This document shows positions 45,713 to 55,035 of a stretch of DNA of 64,000 nt, one piece after another. How positions within the stretch are numbered: position 1 is the stretch's first letter; each line of letters opens with the position of its first letter. Position numbers and translations under genes: made by a program. The stretch spans positions 558,001 through 622,000 of the forward strand of contig NZ_PQDH01000001.1 of NCBI RefSeq assembly GCF_002964605.1. Reading direction: 5' to 3'. The stretch comes from Vallitalea okinawensis (GTDB taxonomy: Bacteria > Bacillota > Clostridia > Lachnospirales > PQDH01). Below the pieces are notes generated by a model that had not been told where the DNA came from, made no database searches, and saw nothing but the letters and a program-made list of their open reading frames with translations.

Positions 45713-47041
45713 TTATTTTGCATTTAGCCCTGCTAAATTAAGGATGTTCCATGGCTTATTAAAATGTGGTTGGAAGAAGAAATCAACGTATGCAAGTTCA
45801 TCAACAGTCATCTTATTTTGAATCACTACAGACATTGTATTGATAGATTGTGTTAAATCAGCTTTTGATAACAGTTGTGCTCCAACAATTCTTCTACTCT
45901 CTTCTTCATAAACTACTTTAAGCATAACCTCTTCATAAGTAGGCATGAATTCTGGTCGATAATTATCTTTAACCGTTACGGTTTTAACTTTTAACCCTGC
46001 ATCCTTCGCTGATTCCTCAGTTAAGCCAGTTGCAGCAATACAATACTCGTATATTTTAATACCAGAAGTACCTTGAGTACCTAAGTATTTAGCCTTTGAT
46101 TCAATAAGGTTACGGGCTGCTATGGTTCCCATACGCACAGCATTTGTTGCCAACGGAATATAACGTGATTCTCCTGTTGGGTTATAAATAACAGCACAGC
46201 TATCTCCTGCTGCAAACACATCTTGATGAGATGTTTGCATATGCTCATTAATAATGATTGCGCCACTATCTAGCATATCAATTTGTCCTTTAAACAGAGC
46301 AGTATTCGGTTTAAATCCAATACATAGAATAACTAAATCTGCATCATATTCACCTTTAGCAGTAACTACTTTTGAAACTTTTCCATCTACACCTTCAAAT
46401 CTTGTAACAGTCTCGCCCAAGGCCAGTTTAATACCTTTTTCAACAAATGCTTCTTCAGCTATATCCGTATATTCCTTGTCTAAGTATTTACTTAAAATAC
46501 GATCCATAGAATCAACAAGTGTAACATTTTTACCTTGAGCTTGGAAAGATTCTACAAGTTCAACACCTATATATCCCGCTCCAACAACTACTATGTTTTC
46601 AGCCTTTTCAGCCTTCTCAATAATAGTATTTGAATGGTAAAAGTTCTTTGATAATAAAATATTCTCCATATCAATTCCTTCAATCGGTGGAATGATAGGC
46701 CATGAACCTGTTGTAATAATCAATTTATCAAAAGTATCTTCAAAAGTTTCTTCTGATTCTAAATTCTTTACTTTGATCTTCTTTTCTTCTATAGATACAT
46801 CTATAACATCATGGCGCATTTTTGTCTTTACACCAAGTTTACTTAACTCTTCTGGTGAACTATAGAATAGTCCTTGAGGATCTTTTACAACCCCACCAAC
46901 ATATAGTGCAATACCACAAGATAAAAATGAAATGTTATCGTTTCTTTCATAAACAGTAATTTCAGCATCTGGATAAAGCGTTGCAGCATTTACTATTGCA
47001 GCAGTACCGGCATGTGTACACCCTATTACAGCTATTTTCAT
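45713..47041 (-). CDS. nox: FAD-dependent NADH oxidase / CoA-disulfide reductase family
   Basis: 442 residues. FAD-binding start MKIAVIGCTHAGTAA, redox-active Cys42 in FLSCGIALYVGG (same number as in enterococcal NADH oxidase and peroxidase), NAD-binding VVVGAGYIGVELVE, second FAD motif DVFAAGDSCAV. Closest in pattern to water-forming NADH oxidases, which remove oxygen and regenerate NAD+; CoA-disulfide reductase is the alternative. GGAGGATG before the ATG. Promoter and a Fur/PerR-like box lie upstream. Confidence 0.92.
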   Translation of the reverse strand: MKIAVIGCTHAGTAAIVNAATLYPDAEITVYERNDNISFLSCGIALYVGGVVKDPQGLFYSSPEELSKLGVKTKMRHDVIDVSIEEKKIKVKNLESEETFEDTFDKLIITTGSWPIIPPIEGIDMENILLSKNFYHSNTIIEKAEKAENIVVVGAGYIGVELVESFQAQGKNVTLVDSMDRILSKYLDKEYTDIAEEAFVEKGIKLALGETVTRFEGVDGKVSKVVTAKGEYDADLVILCIGFKPNTALFKGQIDMLDSGAIIINEHMQTSHQDVFAAGDSCAVIYNPTGESRYIPLATNAVRMGTIAARNLIESKAKYLGTQGTSGIKIYEYCIAATGLTEESAKDAGLKVKTVTVKDNYRPEFMPTYEEVMLKVVYEEESRRIVGAQLLSKADLTQSINTMSVVIQNKMTVDELAYVDFFFQPHFNKPWNILNLAGLNAK

Positions 47042-47100
47042 AAAATCATCCTCCTACAATGAATATTAATTGTTAAATAATAATCATATTCCTTAACTAT

Positions 47101-47129
47101 AGTTTAGTACAAATAAGATACAATGTCAA
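47101..47129 (-). promoter_or_regulatory. Promoter of the NADH oxidase gene
   Basis: Reverse strand TTGACA (47129-47124), 17-base spacer, TAAACT (47106-47101): perfect -35, weaker -10. Confidence 0.65.
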
Positions 47130-47164
47130 GTAATTTCGTTAATTTATTAACCATTATCCTTAAT

Positions 47165-47179
47165 TAATAATTATTATTA
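47165..47179. promoter_or_regulatory. Fur/PerR-like box upstream of the NADH oxidase promoter
   Basis: TAATAAT-T-ATTATTA, a perfect 7-1-7 palindrome about 36 bases upstream of the -35. Half-site TnATAAT is shared with the box at 9124-9138. In such AT-rich DNA chance occurrence cannot be excluded. Confidence 0.4.
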
Positions 47180-47254
47180 GTCATTTGCAATCATCAAGAA
47201 ATTTATCGCTCTTTTTAATATTATCCAATTTAATAATTTCATTCAGACATAAGA

Positions 47255-47312
47255 AAAACACATGGTCGATTTGATAATGAAATAACTTCATCACAATCGA
47301 TTCATGTGTTTT
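47255..47312 (-). terminator. Terminator of the S8-like gene
   Basis: AAAACACATG / CATGTGTTTT outer stem with inner TCGATT / AATCGA pairing and TTTTTCTT on the reverse strand. Confidence 0.78.
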
Positions 47313-47356
47313 GCATCTAACTCAATTACTTTATGACAAAGGTTGAAGATATAGGC

Positions 47357-49081
47357 CTAAGTTTCAATTATTCTAAAGGTATTAATGAGATCAAGCTCGC
47401 CATATCCCCATTCTCTATTAGGGTATTCTATGGCTGGCCGGCGATAGGCTCCACGAATCAAAAATGTCTTAGCTATCACCGTATCCATGCTAGGAAGATT
47501 ATTTTGTATAACGCCCCACTGGAGTAATAATGCGCATGCACCAGCAGTTATAGCTGTTGATACACCAGTACCTGTCATTGAACCGTATTCCCCCCTTGGA
47601 TAGGGTCCAATGACATTAACGCCTGGTGCTACTAAATCAGGTTTAATGGCCAAGCCTCTGGTTAACCCTCTTCCTGATGATAAATATAGACTACTTGTTA
47701 TGTCGTTGTATGCCCCTACTGTAATCGTAGCAGGGTTTGTTGCTGGAGATGTTACCGTGGTATAAGGGTCAGGTTGCAGAAATCGAGTTAATGGATCAAC
47801 AAACCCCTCTCTAGGAAGGTAAATATCATATATTCCATTTAAAACGATATCTCCGTAAACAATTAGTGTCCAAATACCTGGTGACGGGTATTTCAATCGA
47901 ATAAATATGGCTTGATCACCTGTACGCTTTTCAACGAATGCATACTCAATTAATATTTCCGTACGTTCTTCTATAAAGGTAATTTCCTGCTTTTGATCCG
48001 TTTTAAAAGGTATTTGACCTGTTGCAGTACCACGAGGGGATATTAATCCAACAGTATATTTATCAGGTATGTTATTCCAAAAGCTCAGATAAAATCCTTC
48101 TTCACCTTCTGGCACATTAAATTGCACATCTTGTGACTCTTCATCTTCTCTAAAGATGCCACGATAATGATGATATAAATTGGCTTCATTCCCTGCTGGT
48201 ACAGTGACTATAACCCCACTATTCATTCCGACTTCTGCCAAAACCATTTCCGTTATCGTCTGACCATTATGAGGTCCCATATTATCACCACAACCCAGTA
48301 AAATGACAATTGGTCTATTCAACTCCCTAGCCATATCAAGGCAATAATTCACCCCTAGGACAACATCATGACTTTGATAAGCAATCGCATCCTTATTGAC
48401 TAGGTAAAATTCCTTTATGCATTCTTTAGCTGGCTTAAGTTTTACAATAACTAAATCTGCATCTGGTGCTGCTCCTATGAAGTTTTCACTATTATTTTCC
48501 CTACCAGCTGCCGCTCCTGCAATGAAAGTACCATGACCGATATCATCCATTTCGGCAACTAAAGAGAAAGGATCATCAGCTAATAAGGCTTCATTTATTT
48601 GTGTGTCATCATACTCTGTTCCAAATTTAAAACCTTCTGGTGGATTTCCAACTCCGGTTTGATCCCAAAGACGAACTATTTTAGTCGTATCATCTTCATA
48701 GATAAAAGCTTCATGAGTATAATCAATTCCTGTGTCCACAACTCCAATGAGTACATCCAACCCCGTCAGTTGTAATGCAGGTAGGTTCTGTACTTCTGCG
48801 ATACCTGCTGCGGCTACAGCTCTTTTACCATAAAGCCCATAGAGATTGGGGACTTCTTGATAAGGGGTCATTCGATAAGCTTCATCACAAGTCAATCCTT
48901 CTCTACTGACATAAAAAACACCATATTGATCATTAAGCTGATGCACACAGGCATATTCAGGATTGTCTATATTCGCTTCGATCTCTTCATCAGTAACTTC
49001 CCGAACTACGTCAATGTACTCTTCAGATGTTATGATCTCTTGACAATTCGTTTCAAATAGTTGATTATCTTGCCTCTTCAT
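47357..49081 (-). CDS. Csp-like S8 (subtilisin family) protein, predicted inactive
   Basis: 574 residues, similar in layout to the Csp germination proteases of clostridia: N-terminal prodomain-like part (1-95), then subtilase domain with a large inserted beta domain (about 310-430). Catalytic Asp116 (VVDTGIDYTH) and His183 (DIGHGTFIAG) are present, but the serine motif GTS reads GTG: MTGTGVSTAITAG, glycine at residue 506 (codon GGT at 47564-47566). The protein would then be a pseudoprotease, as CspC is in Clostridioides difficile. Start at 49081 after GGTGGAGG. No signal peptide. Confidence 0.88.
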   Translation of the reverse strand: MKRQDNQLFETNCQEIITSEEYIDVVREVTDEEIEANIDNPEYACVHQLNDQYGVFYVSREGLTCDEAYRMTPYQEVPNLYGLYGKRAVAAAGIAEVQNLPALQLTGLDVLIGVVDTGIDYTHEAFIYEDDTTKIVRLWDQTGVGNPPEGFKFGTEYDDTQINEALLADDPFSLVAEMDDIGHGTFIAGAAAGRENNSENFIGAAPDADLVIVKLKPAKECIKEFYLVNKDAIAYQSHDVVLGVNYCLDMARELNRPIVILLGCGDNMGPHNGQTITEMVLAEVGMNSGVIVTVPAGNEANLYHHYRGIFREDEESQDVQFNVPEGEEGFYLSFWNNIPDKYTVGLISPRGTATGQIPFKTDQKQEITFIEERTEILIEYAFVEKRTGDQAIFIRLKYPSPGIWTLIVYGDIVLNGIYDIYLPREGFVDPLTRFLQPDPYTTVTSPATNPATITVGAYNDITSSLYLSSGRGLTRGLAIKPDLVAPGVNVIGPYPRGEYGSMTGTGVSTAITAGACALLLQWGVIQNNLPSMDTVIAKTFLIRGAYRRPAIEYPNREWGYGELDLINTFRIIET

Positions 49082-49158
49082 GAAAAGCCTCCACCACATA
49101 TCTAATTAAGGACAGGGAAATCTCGAATTGAAGTTAAAGCGCCTTATTAATAGATATG

Positions 49159-51762
49159 CTAGTAATGGATTGTATAGTCATTATCTTCATAATTAATTAA
49201 GAGTTGGCTTCCAGGTTGAAGTTTTTCTCTAATCAATAATCGCCCTACTAACGTCTCTATATGACGCTGTAAATATCTTTTGAGTGGTCTTGCACCATAA
49301 ACCGGGTCATAACCCTGGTCAATGATATGCTCTTTAGCTTTATCAGAAACCTTTAGAGTCAGTTGTCGATCATCTAAGCGAATTTGAAGGTCCTTAATAA
49401 GAAGATTAATAATTTCTTTAATATCAGCCTTTGTTAAAGGTTTATATAATACAATTTCATCCACTCGATTCAAAAACTCTGGTCTAAATTGCATACGCAA
49501 TTCTTTAAGAACATTATCCCTAGCATCATCATGTATTTCACCTATTTCATCAATGCCATCAAGCAAGTAATGTGCACCAATATTAGATGTCATGATAATA
49601 ATAGTGTTTTTAAAATCTACTGTTCTACCTTGTGAATCTGTAATCCTTCCATCATCTAACACTTGTAGGAGTACATTAAAGACATCATGATGTGCTTTTT
49701 CAATTTCATCTAGCAGGATCACGCTATAGGGCTTTCGCCTAACAGCCTCTGTTAATTGCCCTCCTTCTTCATAACCTACATAACCCGGAGGTGCACCAAT
49801 TAATCTTGAAACACTATGACGCTCCATGTATTCACTCATATCGATGCGAACCATGTTATCTTCTGAATCAAACAATGTAGCAGCTACTGCTTTTGCTAAT
49901 TCTGTCTTACCTACACCTGTCGGTCCTAAGAAAATAAAGGAACCAATAGGTCGGTTAGGATCTTTGATACCAGCTCTCGAACGGATGATAGCATCGGTCA
50001 CACGACTTACAGCCTCCGATTGCCCTATAACACGTTGGTGCAAGATTTCATCAAGTTTTAGCAGCTTTTCTCTCTCTCCTTCTACAAGCTTGCTTAAAGG
50101 TATCCCAGTCCAACGCGAGATGATCTTTGCAATCTCTTCTTCACTTACTTTTTCTCTAAGCAAAGTATGTTCATCCTTGCTGTGTTCAAGTTTTGCTTCC
50201 TCTCTTTCAAGTTGTTCTTGTAATTCAGGTAATCGACCATATTTTAATTCAGCAGCCTTATTTAAATCATATTCTCTTTCAGCAACTTCAATCTGATGGT
50301 TAAGTGCTTCAAGACTTTCTCTTAGATGTTGTACCTCATGAATACTACTTTTTTCAATCTCCCACTGGGCATTCATAGTATTATAGCGATCTCTAAAATC
50401 AGCTAAATCACGTTGAACATTTTCTAAACGTTGCTGACTAACAGGATCTTTTTCTTTCTTTAAAGCTGCTTCTTCAATCTCTAATTGAACGATTCTTCGC
50501 GATACCTCATCCATTTCTGTTGGCATGGAATCCATCTCTGTTCGTATCATGGCACAAGCTTCATCAACTAAGTCGATTGCTTTATCGGGCAAGAAGCGAT
50601 CAGTAATATAGCGATTAGATAAAACTGCTGCAGTTACCAACGCATTATCTTGAATCTGTACACCATGGAAGACTTCATATCTTTCTTTTAAGCCACGTAA
50701 AATGGTAATACTATCTTCTACTGTCGGTTCATCAACAAGAACAGGTTGGAAACGTCTTTCTAAGGCAGGGTCCTTCTCAATATATTGTCGATATTCGTCC
50801 AAGGTAGTTGCTCCAATACAGTGCAATTCTCCTCGTGCTAACATAGGTTTCAACATATTCCCAGCATCCATAGCACCTGTTGTCTGACCAGCCCCAACGA
50901 TGGTATGTAACTCATCAATAAAGAGAATAACCTGTCCGTTTGCCTCTTTCACTTCCTTAAGTACAGCCTTTAAACGTTCTTCAAATTCACCTCTATATTT
51001 AGCTCCAGCAACTAATGCACCTAAATCCAGGGCAATAATGCGCTTATCTTTTATACCTTCTGGTACATCACCTTTGACGATTCGCTGAGCTAATCCCTCA
51101 GCTATGGCAGTCTTGCCTACACCTGGCTCTCCGATGAGAACAGGATTATTCTTAGTTTTTCTTGACAGTATACGAATAGCATGCCTGATCTCAGCATCAC
51201 GACCAATGACAGGGTCCAACTTATTATCCATGGCATCTTTAACAAGGTCATGCCCATATTGTGTGAGTGCATCATAGATTGTTTCTGGATTCTGTGATGT
51301 AACTCGCTGATTACCCCTTATATTCTGTAGAATTTGTAGAATATGATCTTTTTGTATGCCATAACTTAATAACAACCCTTTAACAAAGTGCTGGTCTGAC
51401 AGTGCAAAGAAACCTAAGAACAGATGCTCAACCGATATAAATTGATCTTGCATATTCGTTGCACTATTCTCAGCTTCAATAAGCACCTTATCCGTTTCCC
51501 TATTAATATAGATCGTATTAGTCTGACGCCCACCACCAGTTACTTTCGGTTTTTTACCAATATGATTCTCTAATTGATCCATAAATCCTATAACATTGAT
51601 GTTCATTTTATTTAGCATTCTTGGTATAAGTCCTTGTTCTTGTGTAAAAAGAGCAAGCATTAAATGCTCTGGTTCAATTTCTGCATTGCCATTTCTCAAC
51701 GCACTACTCTCTGCTTGCTTAATTGCCTCTAAAGATTTCTCCGTCAATTTATTCATATCCAT
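49159..51762 (-). CDS. clpB: ATP-dependent disaggregase ClpB
   Basis: 867 residues. Clp N domain, first AAA+ module (Walker [10 protein letters not shown]), middle coiled coil (about 400-520), second AAA+ module (GPTGVGKTE) and C-terminal D2-small domain. It has the ClpB middle domain and no ClpP-binding loop of ClpA type that I can see, so disaggregase rather than protease partner. Works with DnaK/DnaJ. GGAGG 8 bases before the ATG. The upstream CbpA-like gene on the same strand is separated by the repeat array. Confidence 0.97.
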   Translation of the reverse strand: MDMNKLTEKSLEAIKQAESSALRNGNAEIEPEHLMLALFTQEQGLIPRMLNKMNINVIGFMDQLENHIGKKPKVTGGGRQTNTIYINRETDKVLIEAENSATNMQDQFISVEHLFLGFFALSDQHFVKGLLLSYGIQKDHILQILQNIRGNQRVTSQNPETIYDALTQYGHDLVKDAMDNKLDPVIGRDAEIRHAIRILSRKTKNNPVLIGEPGVGKTAIAEGLAQRIVKGDVPEGIKDKRIIALDLGALVAGAKYRGEFEERLKAVLKEVKEANGQVILFIDELHTIVGAGQTTGAMDAGNMLKPMLARGELHCIGATTLDEYRQYIEKDPALERRFQPVLVDEPTVEDSITILRGLKERYEVFHGVQIQDNALVTAAVLSNRYITDRFLPDKAIDLVDEACAMIRTEMDSMPTEMDEVSRRIVQLEIEEAALKKEKDPVSQQRLENVQRDLADFRDRYNTMNAQWEIEKSSIHEVQHLRESLEALNHQIEVAEREYDLNKAAELKYGRLPELQEQLEREEAKLEHSKDEHTLLREKVSEEEIAKIISRWTGIPLSKLVEGEREKLLKLDEILHQRVIGQSEAVSRVTDAIIRSRAGIKDPNRPIGSFIFLGPTGVGKTELAKAVAATLFDSEDNMVRIDMSEYMERHSVSRLIGAPPGYVGYEEGGQLTEAVRRKPYSVILLDEIEKAHHDVFNVLLQVLDDGRITDSQGRTVDFKNTIIIMTSNIGAHYLLDGIDEIGEIHDDARDNVLKELRMQFRPEFLNRVDEIVLYKPLTKADIKEIINLLIKDLQIRLDDRQLTLKVSDKAKEHIIDQGYDPVYGARPLKRYLQRHIETLVGRLLIREKLQPGSQLLINYEDNDYTIHY

Positions 51763-51835
51763 CGTATTTACCTCCTTAATTTATTCAATATTCCCAATAT
51801 TCTGTTTATACAATAACTAAGCACATCAACATACC

Positions 51836-52203
51836 AAAAGCATGTATGGCGTGCCTGACTCTTTATTATCCACCTCAGTTTAACTCCACCTAACACATGC
51901 CTGACCCTATATCTCTTCTCCAGTTTAACTCCACATAACATATACCGAAGGCATGTATGGCGTTCTATGAAGCAGTGAGCCACGGAGGGCAAACCCAGCT
52001 GTCTAAGACATGGACGTCTTTCCAGCTGGCGCAATAGTACTCCATACATGCCTGCCCCTATATCTCTTCTCCAGTTTAACTCCACCTAACATATACCGAA
52101 GGCATGGATGGCGTTCTATGAGGCAGTGAGCCACGGAGGGCGAACCCAGCTGTCTAAGACATGGACGTCTTTCCAGCTGGCGCAATAGTACTCCATACAT
52201 GCC
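51836..52203. repeat. Tandem array of palindromic repeats, 151-bp period
   Basis: Two nearly identical full units about 151 bases apart (cores 51994-52031 and 52145-52182) and a shortened first unit at about 51836-51950 lacking the core. Each full unit contains a 103-nt inverted-repeat body: ends GGCATGTATGG / CCATACATGCC (51950-51960 and 52042-52052; second copy 52101-52111 and 52193-52203), inside it CCAGCTG / CAGCTGG and AAGAC / GTCTT. Linker blocks such as TCTTCTCCAGTTTAACTCCA recur. It lies between the CbpA-like gene and clpB. Short reverse-strand frames over the array are artefacts. Confidence 0.85.
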
Positions 52204-52220
52204 TGCCCCTATTATAAAAC

Positions 52221-53162
52221 TCATTGTACTCGTGGATTAAACCCACTTATCTTCTTCCATTGCTTCAACAACTTCTCTTCTTCCTTAGACATCTTCTCAG
52301 GTAATACGATATGAGCAACTAGAAAAATGTCTCCCACTTCTTGCTTATCTTTTAACCCCTTACCTTTCATACGGAATTTCTGTCCTGACTGAGTTGCTGG
52401 AGGTATCTTTAATTCCACATCTTTTCCAAAGACATCAACCTTTATTTTTGCACCAAAGGCTGCTTCCCAAGGTGTTATCTTCATTTTTTTGTAGATACTT
52501 TTATCTTTTAACTGGTAGATAGTGTCATCAACTATATTGAGTTTAATAAGAAGATCACCACTAGGTCCTCCATTAGCTCCAGGACTTCCCTGGCCTCTAA
52601 GTCTTATCTTCTTACCATTTGCTATTCCCTGCGGAATATTAATATCCAGCTTTTTGGGTTGTGCATAGCCACCCGAACCAGCTACGTTTAAACGAATTTG
52701 TTTTGCTCCACCATGGTAAGCTTCAGCAATAGTAATGTTCATTTCCGTTTCTATGTCCTGCCCTTTTCTCACACGACTCTGGTTAAATCCTCCAAAACCA
52801 AAATCACTAAAAGAAGAATAGCTTGTTCGTCCTCCACCAAAGTTGTTTGCCCTAAAGATGGACTCAAAAACGGACTTCAAAGTATCACTATCTCCTGACC
52901 AACTGCCATAATCTCCAGCATTAAATCCTTGTCCATGCTCCCAATTATGACCAAATTGATCATAAGCTTTTCTTTTTTCAGAATCTTTCAGAACATTATA
53001 AGCTTCGTTAATTTTTTTAAATTTTTCTTCTGCCTCCTTAGAACTGTTTGAATCTGGATGATATTTATGGGCAAGTTTTCGATAAGCTTTTTGTATCTCT
53101 TTATCGGATGCTTCCTTAGTAACACCTAATATCTCATAATAATCTTCAATGCGATTAGCCAT
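52221..53162 (-). CDS. J-domain co-chaperone, CbpA/DnaJ-like without zinc finger
   Basis: 313 residues. J domain at 4-70 with the HPD motif ([13 protein letters not shown]), a Gly/Phe-rich linker (about 75-125), then two DnaJ C-terminal beta domains ([38 protein letters not shown]). The CxxCxGxG zinc repeats of true DnaJ are absent. It would stimulate DnaK. Sits between the ribbon-helix-helix gene and clpB, so probably co-expressed with the disaggregase. Confidence 0.93.
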   Translation of the reverse strand: MANRIEDYYEILGVTKEASDKEIQKAYRKLAHKYHPDSNSSKEAEEKFKKINEAYNVLKDSEKRKAYDQFGHNWEHGQGFNAGDYGSWSGDSDTLKSVFESIFRANNFGGGRTSYSSFSDFGFGGFNQSRVRKGQDIETEMNITIAEAYHGGAKQIRLNVAGSGGYAQPKKLDINIPQGIANGKKIRLRGQGSPGANGGPSGDLLIKLNIVDDTIYQLKDKSIYKKMKITPWEAAFGAKIKVDVFGKDVELKIPPATQSGQKFRMKGKGLKDKQEVGDIFLVAHIVLPEKMSKEEEKLLKQWKKISGFNPRVQ

Positions 53163-53175
53163 ATTCTCACCCCTC

Positions 53176-53853
53176 TCATAATCGATATAATCTTATGTTA
53201 GACATGTGTTTTAAATAAATTGCATCAATACGTTTAGCTGCATTTTGTAAATTATCAATATGCGAAAAGTAGTATTTTAGGGATTCATCAAGCATGATCA
53301 GATACCTCGTTAAGTATTCAGCAATCTCTTCATCTCTAATACCTTCTATACTGATTCCTGAGAAGAACTCCCTAGAAAACCGATTATTAGAGTCATCAGG
53401 TATACACGTAATAACTTCTTTTGAATGAAGTTCATTAAAACGATTCCTATCGATGTTTGCTAAAATATTAAAGAAGTTTCTCAAATGCGCACAAAGTTCA
53501 GGTGATTTAGTTCGACTTACCACCTTCAACATCGCGTAGCGCTCATGATCTTTTGTGTAAAAGTCAAATGCATATTTGATGCTTGGTTTATATTTATATC
53601 GCAAAAATGTTCCAAACTGCAAGTTCCCACTATCACTTTGCACTTTTACTTGAAGATTTTCTTCCTTATTAACCATTTCAATAATTTTATTAATAATCTT
53701 TTTAACGCGTTGATCTGGTGTTAGCAAACCAACTTGTCTCGCCAAAATTTCGTTAATCAGTTGTGACCGGTTCATATTTCTTTCATAAGCCATTCGATCA
53801 ACCGCTTCAACAACATCATCAAACAATATTAAACTATAAAGACTTTTCTGCAT
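53176..53853 (-). CDS. Ribbon-helix-helix (CopG/MetJ-like) protein, likely regulator
   Basis: 225 residues. The first 45 ([30 protein letters not shown]...) form a strand plus two helices like ribbon-helix-helix DNA-binding domains ([12 protein letters not shown]). The remaining 180 residues are unfamiliar. AGAGGTG before the ATG. Thirteen bases separate it from the CbpA-like gene, so it heads the RHH-cbpA-clpB cluster and may autoregulate it. Assignment of the RHH fold is by pattern; the rest is unknown. Confidence 0.7.
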   Translation of the reverse strand: MQKSLYSLILFDDVVEAVDRMAYERNMNRSQLINEILARQVGLLTPDQRVKKIINKIIEMVNKEENLQVKVQSDSGNLQFGTFLRYKYKPSIKYAFDFYTKDHERYAMLKVVSRTKSPELCAHLRNFFNILANIDRNRFNELHSKEVITCIPDDSNNRFSREFFSGISIEGIRDEEIAEYLTRYLIMLDESLKYYFSHIDNLQNAAKRIDAIYLKHMSNIRLYRL

Positions 53854-53904
53854 AGTAGCACCTCTTTAGAATGATAAGAATAACAAAGTTCTCTATTTAC
53901 TTAT

Positions 53905-53933
53905 ATTGTATATTTCATTTAATAATTTGTCAA
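53905..53933 (-). promoter_or_regulatory. Sigma-A promoter of the RHH-CbpA-ClpB cluster
   Basis: Reverse strand TTGACA (53933-53928), 17-base spacer, TACAAT (53910-53905). No CIRCE element (TTAGCACTC repeat) is visible, so HrcA control is not indicated. Confidence 0.8.
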
Positions 53934-54033
53934 TTGGTTTATATAAATATTATAACACTTTCAGAATAATATATTCATAATGCAAATACCTTTCATTATC
54001 ATTTAAGGAGAGTTATTATTATATGAAAATCAT

Positions 54034-54062
54034 TTGAAATTAAAAGAAGAATAGTATATAAT
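54034..54062 (+). promoter_or_regulatory. Promoter of the CDF transporter gene
   Basis: TTGAAA, 17-base spacer, TATAAT, about 65 bases before the chosen ATG. Confidence 0.7.
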
Positions 54063-54126
54063 TGAAGTGCTATACTAAAAATAGATGAAAGCAAAAGAGA
54101 AAAACATAAAAATTGCAGGTGATAAA

Positions 54127-54984
54127 ATGGATAGATATGAATCAGCCAATCGAGTGGCTGTTGCAGGTATTATAGCAAATGTATTTCTTGTTTTAATTAA
54201 GCTATTAGTTGGATTCCAAAGTAAAAGTCAAGCAATGATTGCAGATGGTTTGAACAGTGCCGGAGATGTTTTTGCTTCGTTGGTCACCTGGTTAGGTAAT
54301 AAGATTTCATCTAAACCAGGGGATGAAGATCATCCTTACGGACATGGGAAGGCTGAGTATATCTTCTCAATCATTATAAGCTTTTCGTTAATACTTGTTG
54401 CAATGGGTATTTTAAGAAGCGCTTATGAGTCAATTATTAATCAAGAAGCTGTTAAAGTATCAATAACATTAATAGCTGTTGCTCTATTTACAATAGTTCT
54501 TAAGTTCTTCCTCTACCGCTATTGTAAAAATATCGGTTTAAAATATGATAATCTACTTGTACTGGCCAATGCAGAAGACCATCGTAACGATGTGTTCATA
54601 ACAGGCTCCGTCTTGTTAAGTATTATATTTAGTCAATTAGGTATCTATTGGTTAGATGCAGTAGTAGGTATTGCTATAGGATTATGGATTATCTACACAG
54701 CCATCAAAATCTTTTTATCTGCTTATAATGTACTTATGGACCGAAACATCGATCCCAAAATTGAAAAGGATCTCATTGAAGAAATTGAAAATTTTAAGGG
54801 TGTTCTTCATGTAGATAGTATGACTGCCAAGCCTATTGGCATCTACTATTTACTCATCGTAAAAATCTCAATGGATGGTAACATGACTGTTTTCGAAAGT
54901 CATGATGTAGCTACTGAGATTAAATATCATTTGAAGACTTTAACAGATATAGAAGACGTTGTTGTCCATATAAATCCGCATTAA
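54127..54984 (+). CDS. Cation diffusion facilitator (Zn/Fe/Mn efflux)
   Basis: 285 residues, six membrane segments and a cytoplasmic C-terminal domain (from about 195). Metal-site motifs: ADGLNSAGDVFAS in helix 2, DHPYGHGKAEY loop, NAEDHRNDVFIT in helix 5. Exports divalent metals by proton exchange. Start at 54127 after AGGTGAT; an ATG 14 codons upstream has no ribosome site. The H/D pattern (D..D and H..D) fits zinc or iron; exact metal unknown. Confidence 0.93.
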   Translation: MDRYESANRVAVAGIIANVFLVLIKLLVGFQSKSQAMIADGLNSAGDVFASLVTWLGNKISSKPGDEDHPYGHGKAEYIFSIIISFSLILVAMGILRSAYESIINQEAVKVSITLIAVALFTIVLKFFLYRYCKNIGLKYDNLLVLANAEDHRNDVFITGSVLLSIIFSQLGIYWLDAVVGIAIGLWIIYTAIKIFLSAYNVLMDRNIDPKIEKDLIEEIENFKGVLHVDSMTAKPIGIYYLLIVKISMDGNMTVFESHDVATEIKYHLKTLTDIEDVVVHINPH

Positions 54985-54989
54985 CCTAA

Positions 54990-55029
54990 AACCCCATGAT
55001 AGGTATAAAAACTTACCTGTCATGGGGTT
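54990..55029. terminator. Bidirectional terminator, CDF / VWA genes
   Basis: AACCCCATGA / TCATGGGGTT with inner AGGT / ACCT; convergent genes on both sides. Confidence 0.85.
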
Positions 55030-55035
55030 ACTTAG

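Noticed and set aside
47066-47086. Possible Rex site (TTGTTAA half) near the NADH oxidase start
   Set aside because: Only one half-site fits TTGTTAAnnnnTTAACAA; the other half is poor.
51980-52045. Resemblance of AGGGCAAACC...GCGCAA in the repeat to the c-di-GMP-I riboswitch core
   Set aside because: The second helix, tetraloop receptor and 3' conserved block are missing, and no gene follows in the right place.
22406-52203. CRISPR array
   Set aside because: The only tandem repeats (near 52 kb) have a 151-bp period with palindromic bodies and no short repeat/unique spacer pattern; no cas genes present.
51768-52224. Reverse-strand open frames (74-105 codons, Arg/Leu/Cys-rich) over the repeat array
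   Set aside because: They follow the repeat unit, have no ribosome site, and overlap the palindromes; translation of a structured repeat, not genes.
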